Shown here one piece after another: positions 54,670 through 61,116 of a DNA stretch of 64,000 nt. The notes beneath the pieces were generated by a model, which did not search any database, was not told the DNA's origin, and worked only from the letters and a program-made list of their open reading frames with translations. A program made the translations under genes and the position numbers. Source of the DNA: Methylobacterium sp. W2 (GTDB lineage Bacteria > Pseudomonadota > Alphaproteobacteria > Rhizobiales > Beijerinckiaceae); the NCBI RefSeq assembly GCF_020662345.1, contig NZ_VMOA01000008.1:1-64000 (forward strand), given 5' to 3'. Each line of letters starts with the position of its first letter. Positions within the stretch are counted from its first letter, which is position 1.

Positions 54670-57312
54670 TTGCCTGAAGGCTCCCTCCCCGCGCGGTTCG
54701 AGGCCTGGTTCGCCTCGCGCGGATGGGCACCCCGGCCACACCAGATCGAGCTGCTTAGCATCGTCGGCGACGGGCGCTCGGCCCTGCTCGTGGCGCCGAC
54801 GGGGGCCGGCAAGACGCTGGCGGGCTTCCTGCCGAGCCTCGTCGCCCTGTCCGAGCGCGCGCCATCGCGAAAAGCGCGGGGGCTCCACACCCTCTACATC
54901 TCGCCGCTCAAGGCGCTCGCCGTCGACATCGCCCGCAACCTCGAAGCGCCGATCGCCGAGATGGGCCTGCCGATCCGGGTCGAGACCCGCACCGGCGACA
55001 CCCCCTCGCACAAGCGCACGCGCCAGATCGAGCGACCGCCCGACATCCTGCTGACGACGCCGGAACAGCTCGCCCTGCTCATCGCCCATCGCGAGGCGAC
55101 GGAGCTGTTCGTCGGCCTCTCTTGCGTCGTGCTCGATGAGCTGCATGCGCTGGTCACGTCGAAGCGGGGCGATCTGCTGTCGCTCGGGCTGGCGCGGCTG
55201 CATCGCCTCAGCCCGAACCTCACCGCCATCGGGCTGTCCGCGACGGTGCGCGAGCCGGATGATTTGCGGCGGTATCTCGTGCCGCAACGCTCACGTTCGA
55301 CGGAAGAACGCGGGTCCCCTTTCCTGGAAGGAGAGGGACAGGGTGAGGTGTGTGGATTGTCCGGAGAGGTCACACACCTCACCCCAACCCTCTCCTTCCA
55401 GGAGAGGGAGCGCCGTAGCGTCCACGATGCGGTGGCGCCCGAGCCGACGCCCATGGCCGATCTCGTCGTGGTGAAAGGCGGCGCGGCACCCGACCTGCAC
55501 CTCCTCGATACCGGCCTGACCCTGCCGCTCGCTGGCCATACCGCCAGCCAGGCGATGCCCGCGATCTACGACCTGATCCAGGCGCACCGCACGGTGCTGG
55601 TCTTCGTCAACACCCGGCTCCAGGCCGAGTACACCTTCCAGGAATTGTGGCGGATCAACGAGGCCTCGCTGCCGATCGCGCTCCATCACGGCTCCCTCGA
55701 CGCCAGCCAGCGGCGGCGGGTGGAGGCGGCCATGGCGGCGGGACAGTTGCGGGCCATCGTCTGCACCGCCACCCTCGATCTCGGCATCGATTGGGGCGAT
55801 GTCGACCTCGTGGTGAATATCGGCGCGCCAAAGGGGGCGAGCCGGATCATGCAGCGGATCGGGCGCGCCAACCACCGCATGGACGAGCCGTCGAAAGCCT
55901 ATCTCGTCCCCGGCAACCGCTTCGAGATCCTCGAATGCCAGGCGGCCCTCGACGCGGTCGAAGCGGCGGCCCAGGACACCCCCGACGCCCGCCTCGGCGC
56001 ACCGGACGTCCTCGCCCAGCACGTCCTCGGCATGGCCTGCGCCGACGCGTTCGACCCCGTGCGGCTCTACGACGAGATCGTCTCGGCGGCGCCCTACGCC
56101 ACCCTGTCCTGGGAGGATTTCGAGGCGGTGGTCGATTACGTCGCCACCGGCGGCTACGCGCTGCGCGCCTACGAGCGTTTCGCCAAGATCCTGCGCGGGC
56201 CGGACGGCCTGTGGCGGGTGCGCGATGCGCGGATCGCCCAGCAATACCGAATGAATGTCGGCACCATCGTTGAATCCGCCAAGGTGAAGGTGCGCCTCGG
56301 CCGCGGGGTGCGCGGCAAGCCCGGCGCCATCCTGCCCAAGGGCGGCCGGGTGCTCGGGGAGATCGAGGAGGATTTCGCCGATACCCTGACGCCGGGCGAT
56401 ACCTTCCTCTTCGCCGGCGAGGTGCTGCGCTTCGAGGGCCTGTCCGAGGACGAGGCCCTGGCGACGCGGGCGGGACCCGGCACCGACCCGGCGATCCCGT
56501 CCTATGCCGGGGCGAAGTTCCCGCTCTCCACCTTCCTCGCCGCCCGCGTCCGCGCCCTCATCGCCGATCCGTTCGAATGGGACCGGCTGCCGAAACAGGT
56601 GGCGGATTACCTGCTGCTCCAGCGCCAGCGCTCGATCCTGCCCGGCCCCGAGGGTTTGCTGGTGGAAACGTTTCCGCGTGGCGGCCGCCACTACCTCACG
56701 GCGTTCCCGTTCGAGGGCCGCCTCGCCCACCAGACCCTGGGAATGCTCCTCACCCGGCGCATGGAGCGCGCCCGCCTGCGTCCGCTCGGTTTTGCCGCCA
56801 ACGATTACGGCATCGCCGTCTGGATGACCCGCGACGTGAGCGAGGCCATCGCCCGCGAGCCCGGTTTCCTGGCCGAATTGTTCGCCCAGGACATGCTCGG
56901 CGACGATCTCGAAGCGTGGCTCGACGAATCCTCGATGATGAAGCGCACTTTCCGCCAATGCGCCGTCATCGCCGGTCTGATCGAGCGGCGCCATCCCGGC
57001 CAGAAGAAGACCGGGCGCCAGGTCACCATGTCCACCGATCTCGTCTACGACGTGCTGCGCAAGCACCAGCCCGACCACCTGCTTCTGCGCGCCGCGCGGC
57101 AGGATGCGGCAACCGGACTCCTCGACGTGGCCCGCCTCGGCATGATGTTGAGGCGCATCCAGGGGCGAATCACCCACAAGGCGCTGAATCGCGTCTCGCC
57201 GCTCTCCGTCTCCGTCATGCTCGAAATCGGGCGTGAGAAGGTCTACGGCGAGGGCGCGGACGAGATCCTAGCGGAAGCCGAGGCGCAGCTTCTCGAAGAG
57301 GCGCTCGGGTGA
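54670..57312 (+). CDS. Ligase-associated Lhr-like DEXH helicase with in-frame repeat
   Basis: 880 residues from a TTG start six bases after the esterase stop. Superfamily 2 motifs: APTGAGKT (42-49), DELH (156-159), SAT at 190-192, and in the second RecA domain LVFVNTRLQAEYTF, HHGSLDASQRRRVE and QRIGRANHR. It belongs to the DEXH helicases associated with DNA-damage ligase/PdeM gene sets. Residues 215-248 (encoded by 55312-55413) are not family sequence: they derive from a palindromic repeat inserted in frame between the two RecA domains. Without the insert the length is closer to the usual size. Confidence 0.93.
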   Translation: MPEGSLPARFEAWFASRGWAPRPHQIELLSIVGDGRSALLVAPTGAGKTLAGFLPSLVALSERAPSRKARGLHTLYISPLKALAVDIARNLEAPIAEMGLPIRVETRTGDTPSHKRTRQIERPPDILLTTPEQLALLIAHREATELFVGLSCVVLDELHALVTSKRGDLLSLGLARLHRLSPNLTAIGLSATVREPDDLRRYLVPQRSRSTEERGSPFLEGEGQGEVCGLSGEVTHLTPTLSFQERERRSVHDAVAPEPTPMADLVVVKGGAAPDLHLLDTGLTLPLAGHTASQAMPAIYDLIQAHRTVLVFVNTRLQAEYTFQELWRINEASLPIALHHGSLDASQRRRVEAAMAAGQLRAIVCTATLDLGIDWGDVDLVVNIGAPKGASRIMQRIGRANHRMDEPSKAYLVPGNRFEILECQAALDAVEAAAQDTPDARLGAPDVLAQHVLGMACADAFDPVRLYDEIVSAAPYATLSWEDFEAVVDYVATGGYALRAYERFAKILRGPDGLWRVRDARIAQQYRMNVGTIVESAKVKVRLGRGVRGKPGAILPKGGRVLGEIEEDFADTLTPGDTFLFAGEVLRFEGLSEDEALATRAGPGTDPAIPSYAGAKFPLSTFLAARVRALIADPFEWDRLPKQVADYLLLQRQRSILPGPEGLLVETFPRGGRHYLTAFPFEGRLAHQTLGMLLTRRMERARLRPLGFAANDYGIAVWMTRDVSEAIAREPGFLAELFAQDMLGDDLEAWLDESSMMKRTFRQCAVIAGLIERRHPGQKKTGRQVTMSTDLVYDVLRKHQPDHLLLRAARQDAATGLLDVARLGMMLRRIQGRITHKALNRVSPLSVSVMLEIGREKVYGEGADEILAEAEAQLLEEALG
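55312..55413 (+). repeat. 102-bp palindromic repeat inserted in a coding gene
   Basis: Same element as 40756-40857: hairpin with CCTGGAAGGAGAGG, GGGTGAGGTGTG, spacer, CACACCTCACCCC, hairpin CCTCTCCTTCCAGGAGAGG. Its 102 bp are exactly 34 codons with no stop in the used frame. It lies in the helicase, just after the SAT motif. Confidence 0.95.
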
Positions 57313-57319
57313 CGATTCG

Positions 57320-58069
57320 GTGACGCGCCCCTTCCCCGGATTAGAGGATGCGATCTTGGCGCTTGGCCAGAAACTCGAACGGACCATCAAGACCCCCGGC
57401 CTGACGCTGGCCGGCGAAGCCCTCACCCTCGACCTCTGCGGTGGGCTGTGGCTCGCGGCTCACCGGACCCTGATCGTCTCCGACCTGCATCTGGAAAAGG
57501 GCTCGGCCTTTGCCGCGCGCTCGGGCCAGTTCCTGCCGCCCTACGATACCCGCGAGACCCTGGCCTGCCTGCACGAGGCGGTAGCCCGCTTCGATCCGGC
57601 CTGCGTCGTGGCGCTCGGCGATTCCTTCCATGATGCGCGCGGCCCCGAGCGGATGGAGCCCGGCGACCGCGCCATGATCGCCGCCCTGCAGGAAGGCCGG
57701 GACTGGGTCTGGATCGCCGGCAACCACGACCATGCGGTGTCGGAGGGCGTCGGCGGGCGCTATGCCGAGACGCTGGCCCTGGGTGGGCTCACCCTGCGGC
57801 ACGAGCCGTCGCCGGAGGCGCCGGAAGGCGAGATCGCCGGCCATCTGCATCCCTGCGGCAAGGTCGCCATGCGCGGCCGCGCGGTTCGGCGCCGCTGCTT
57901 CGTCACCGACGGGAAGCGTCTGGTGATGCCGGCGTTCGGCGCCTATGCGGGCGGCCTCAACGTGCGCAACCCGGCCTTCGATCCGCTGTTTCCAACCGGC
58001 TTCACCGCGCATCTCCTGGGGGACGGCCGGGTCTTCGCCATCGGCAAGGCGATGCTGGCGCGGGACTGA
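57320..58069 (+). CDS. pdeM: Ligase-associated endonuclease PdeM
   Basis: 249 residues from GTG, seven bases after the helicase stop. Calcineurin-like metallophosphoesterase: SDLHLEKG (Asp55, His57), GDSFHD (Asp101), GNHDHA (Asn135, His136) and GHLHP (His175, His177) supply the metal ligands. The family name refers to DNA-damage-linked endonucleases found with this helicase, an ATP-dependent ligase and an exonuclease. Those two partners are not seen here. Confidence 0.92.
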   Translation: MTRPFPGLEDAILALGQKLERTIKTPGLTLAGEALTLDLCGGLWLAAHRTLIVSDLHLEKGSAFAARSGQFLPPYDTRETLACLHEAVARFDPACVVALGDSFHDARGPERMEPGDRAMIAALQEGRDWVWIAGNHDHAVSEGVGGRYAETLALGGLTLRHEPSPEAPEGEIAGHLHPCGKVAMRGRAVRRRCFVTDGKRLVMPAFGAYAGGLNVRNPAFDPLFPTGFTAHLLGDGRVFAIGKAMLARD

Positions 58070-58095
58070 ACGCCGGTTGACAGGGGGCCGTCCCG

Positions 58096-58395
58096 TCAGA
58101 CCTTGATGTCGGCGAAGGCTCCGACGATTGTCTCCCGGCCTTGCTTCACCAGTTCCTCGATCTTCTCCTTGATCGCCTGGTTGATCTTGTCGAGTTCCTT
58201 CTGCGGCAGGCCGGCCAACGCTTCCTCCGTGAGGCCCATCTTCTTGAGGATCTGTTCGCGGATCTTCTCGGCGGGCGTCATCTTGGCATATTTCAGGAAG
58301 TCGTCCTTCACCGACGCGTCCTTCGATCCGGACGATGTCTCACGGACGGGGTAGCTCGCTGCCGGGGCGGATAGTCCGTTGAGACCGATGGACAT
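58096..58395 (-). CDS. Small helical protein, unknown
   Basis: 99 residues from the ATG at 58395. A low-complexity N-terminus is followed by helices (about 30-92) with KYAKMTPAEKIREQILKKMG and KINQAIKEKIEELVKQG. No membrane span. No family recognised. The frame is open upstream, but without a start or ribosome site. Convergent with pdeM. Confidence 0.65.
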   Translation of the reverse strand: MSIGLNGLSAPAASYPVRETSSGSKDASVKDDFLKYAKMTPAEKIREQILKKMGLTEEALAGLPQKELDKINQAIKEKIEELVKQGRETIVGAFADIKV

Positions 58396-58636
58396 GGCGG
58401 CACGACTTTCCCAGCGACACACGCCTGCATTGCAAGAACGCAGCCGCCGGTCGCAACGAAAAATATCGTTCCCTATCAGGGGTTTAGGATAATTCCATCG
58501 CCGCTGCAGCGTCCCGCGCGGCAAATCCTGCCCGGCCATCGATGCCGGGATGAATGGGCATTCCCCGTTTTGAGAGCGTCTTCGAACGGATGCGTCGGGC
58601 GATGATCCGTCGGGAATGGACCATCCCAACCACCCC

Positions 58637-58748
58637 CCTCATCCTGAAGTGCCGTAGCGTAGCGGAGGCCTCGAAGGAGGCTTCCAGTTCGCCCGGCGAG
58701 TTGCTGGAGCCCTCCTTGGAGGCCGCTTCGCGGCGCCTCAGGATGAGG
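58637..58748. repeat. CCTCATCCTGA palindromic repeat
   Basis: About 112 bp framed by CCTCATCCTGAAGTGCCG on the left and CGGCGCCTCAGGATGAGG on the right, with a central inverted part (GGCCTCGAAGGAGGCTTCCA against TGGAGCCCTCCTTGGAGGCC). A REP-like element, distinct from the CTCTCC and GTCATCC families. The 58396-58992 gap otherwise holds the small ORF below. Confidence 0.8.
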
Positions 58749-58760
58749 TCGTGTTTCGGA

Positions 58761-58865
58761 TCAAGAGAGCAGCCGGCCGAGGACGAACGCGACCAGCAGG
58801 GCCGCATTCAGGGAGGCTAATCCGCAAACGATTAGAAGCAAGCACGCGGTCGTCTTGGAATCCAT
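58761..58865 (-). CDS. 34-residue single-span membrane peptide (candidate)
   Basis: ATG at 58865, stop at 58761. It reads MDSKTTACLLLIVCGLASLN then AALLVAFVLGRLLS: a short polar start and one hydrophobic span. GGGTGG lies seven bases before the ATG. Size, composition and ribosome site fit a small membrane protein. Isolated evidence, so moderate. Confidence 0.4.
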   Translation of the reverse strand: MDSKTTACLLLIVCGLASLNAALLVAFVLGRLLS

Positions 58866-58992
58866 CGCTGCCACCCGCCCGGAATGGTTATCGCCCCATC
58901 CTTCCAGCCAGGGAGGTCTATCTCACCGAGTGTGATCGAATCTCCGATACAGTGGCGGTGAGTACGAATCGCAGCGGAGACAGGGCACGGTC

Positions 58993-60459
58993 ATGCTTCA
59001 AGCGCTCATCGTCGGAGCCGGCCCGGTCGGCCTCACCCTTGCCGCCGAACTCGCCCGATACGGCATCGGCCTTCGCCTGATCGACAAGAGCCCGCGGCCG
59101 ACGCAGACCTCGAAGGCGCTCGTGGTCTGGGCGCGCACCCTCGAACTCATGGACCGGATGGGCTGCAAGCAGGCCTTCCTCGATGCCGGCCTGCGCGCCC
59201 ACGGGGCGACCCTGCGCAGCGCCGGCAGCATCCTCGGCCATGCCCGGTTCCAGGCGATCGACAGCGCCTACAACTTCGCCCTCATGATCCCGCAGCGGGA
59301 GACCGAGCGCCTGCTGATCAACCATCTCGCCACCTTTGGCATCGCGGTGGAGCGCGAGGTGGAGCTCGTGAACTTCAGACAAGGCGACGACCACGTCGAG
59401 GCGACGCTGCGCCATGCGGACGGTGCCGAGGAGACCGTGTCCGCCTCCTGGCTGATCGGCTGCGACGGCGCCCACAGCACCGTGCGGCACGGACTCGATC
59501 TCGCCTTCGCGGGCGAGGCGCAGGGGGACGATTGGCTCCTCGCCGACATCCGCGTGGAGGGCGACGGCGCACCGCCCGGCGACGAGATCGCGACCTATCT
59601 CCACCGGGACGGGCCGCTCGTCGTCTTCCCGATCCCCGGCGGCCGCGCGCGGGTGATTGCGCAGGTCGGCAAGACCGATCCAGCGCATCCACGCCCGGAC
59701 CCGACCCTCGATGAGGTGCAGGCCCTGGCGGACCGGCGGGCGGGCGGCTTCCGTGTCGCCGATCCGGTCTGGCTCACGCATTTCCGCATCAACGAGCGCA
59801 AGGTCTCGCATTATGCGCGGGGGCGCGCGGTCCTGGCCGGGGACGCGGCGCATATCCATAGCCCGGCTGGTGGCCAGGGCATGAATACCGGCATGCAGGA
59901 CGCCATCAACCTCGCCTGGAAACTGGCGATGGTGCAGCGGGGGCAGGCCGCCCCCTCGCTCCTCGACAGCTATAGCCCCGAGCGCAACGCCGTGGGCGAT
60001 CAGGTGCTGCGGAACGCCCGGCGGCTCACCGACATGGGGACCCTGTCCAACCCCGTGGCGCAGGGCATGCGCAACCTCGCGATCCGGTTCATGCTCGGAT
60101 TCCACGCCGTGCAGGACAAGCTGGCTGCCACGATGAGCGAAGTGGAGATCGCCTATGGCGACAGCCCGCTCTCGCACGGCCCGGAGGCCGGGATGCGCTG
60201 GGCACCGGCCCAGGATGACGGAAAGCCCCCCGGCTCCGGATCGGTGCCGCTCTTCGTCCTCTACGCGGCGGATACGGAACGGGGCGCGGGCTTCGCCGCG
60301 CGGTTTCCCGCCCTCGTCGAGCCGACGCCGCGACGTCCGCCGGACGGCGACCGGCTGATCCTCATCCGGCCCGACGGCTATGTCGGCTATTCGGGGGCGA
60401 GCGGGTCATGGGACGCGGCCAGGAGCTATCTCGCGCGGCTGAACCCCGACCGGCCCTGA
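58993..60459 (+). CDS. FAD-dependent aromatic monooxygenase
   Basis: 488 residues. The FAD-binding loop VGAGPVGLTLAAELAR begins at residue 7; SWLIGCDGAHSTVRHGL is the DG motif; VLAGDAAHIHSPAGGQGMNT near 280 is the GD motif with the ribityl-binding stretch. The C-terminal 90 residues look like the truncated thioredoxin-like domain of the PheA/TfdB class. It hydroxylates a phenol-like substrate with NAD(P)H and O2. No partner catabolic genes are adjacent, so the substrate is open. Confidence 0.9.
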   Translation: MLQALIVGAGPVGLTLAAELARYGIGLRLIDKSPRPTQTSKALVVWARTLELMDRMGCKQAFLDAGLRAHGATLRSAGSILGHARFQAIDSAYNFALMIPQRETERLLINHLATFGIAVEREVELVNFRQGDDHVEATLRHADGAEETVSASWLIGCDGAHSTVRHGLDLAFAGEAQGDDWLLADIRVEGDGAPPGDEIATYLHRDGPLVVFPIPGGRARVIAQVGKTDPAHPRPDPTLDEVQALADRRAGGFRVADPVWLTHFRINERKVSHYARGRAVLAGDAAHIHSPAGGQGMNTGMQDAINLAWKLAMVQRGQAAPSLLDSYSPERNAVGDQVLRNARRLTDMGTLSNPVAQGMRNLAIRFMLGFHAVQDKLAATMSEVEIAYGDSPLSHGPEAGMRWAPAQDDGKPPGSGSVPLFVLYAADTERGAGFAARFPALVEPTPRRPPDGDRLILIRPDGYVGYSGASGSWDAARSYLARLNPDRP

Positions 60460-60463
60460 ATCC

Positions 60464-60901
60464 TCACGCCGCGATCAGCAGGGCGCAGCCGGCCACGACC
60501 GACAGGACGAGCCGCAGGCGCCCGAGCCAGCTCGGAACGAGGCCGCGCCGGACGAGGTCGAGATCGACGAAACCCCAGCCGAGGACGAGCAGGCCGAGCA
60601 CGCGCAGGTCCCACGGCACGGGACAGGCGAGCGCCGCCCAGGCGATGAGGGAGGGCAGGATGGCGATGACGTAGTCGCGTCCGCCCGCATCGCTGGACGC
60701 GGCCGCACCCCAGCGAATGCCGCCGAGGAACGAGGCGATGACCGCACCGTAGGTGGAGAGGATGGTGCGCGGCGCGAGCCCGACATTGCCGAGGCCGCCA
60801 TCGCTGCCGCTCAGGGAGAGAACCGCGAACCCCAGAAAGGGAATGAGGCCGGCGACGCCGAGAACGAGGGCTGACGTTGGTATGGGCGTCACACGCGCCA
60901 T
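60464..60901 (-). CDS. DUF3429 membrane protein
   Basis: 145 residues from the ATG at 60901 (MARVTPIPTSALVLGVAGLI). Four to five hydrophobic segments with GLIPFLGFAVL and the typical SYGAVIASFLGGIRWG-type segment (TYGAVIASFLGGIRWG). Function unknown. It ends four bases from the monooxygenase stop. The open frame upstream is not supported. Confidence 0.88.
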   Translation of the reverse strand: MARVTPIPTSALVLGVAGLIPFLGFAVLSLSGSDGGLGNVGLAPRTILSTYGAVIASFLGGIRWGAAASSDAGGRDYVIAILPSLIAWAALACPVPWDLRVLGLLVLGWGFVDLDLVRRGLVPSWLGRLRLVLSVVAGCALLIAA

Positions 60902-61052
60902 CAAATCTCCGGCTCCGTTATCCGCGATCCGGGAGGCAGGATCGCATCGCATTCGATCATATACACGGTTGCGACGGCCCGAAACGCCGACCCGACGCCA
61001 CGCCGCCCACGGGCTGGCGCAACGCCAAAACCCGGATAAGCTTCTGGTATAA

Positions 61053-61084
61053 AACGCCGTTTCGCCCACGCGCGGCGTTCTTTT
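61053..61084 (-). terminator. Terminator downstream of the PodJ-like gene
   Basis: AACGCCG and CGGCGTT arms (61053-61059, 61073-61079) with T-rich flanks on both strands (AAAA before, TTTT after). It can end transcripts of the minus-strand SEL1 gene. Confidence 0.7.
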
Positions 61085-61116
61085 CGACCGTGCGCGTCGC
61101 TATCACGCGCACCGCG

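Noticed and set aside
53101..55287. 728-codon minus-strand frame
   Set aside because: Only its last 115 codons (DUF6460) are real; the remainder is antisense to the esterase and helicase.
58554..58820. 88-codon plus-strand frame in the 58.4-59.0 kb gap
   Set aside because: Most of it is translation of the palindromic repeat.
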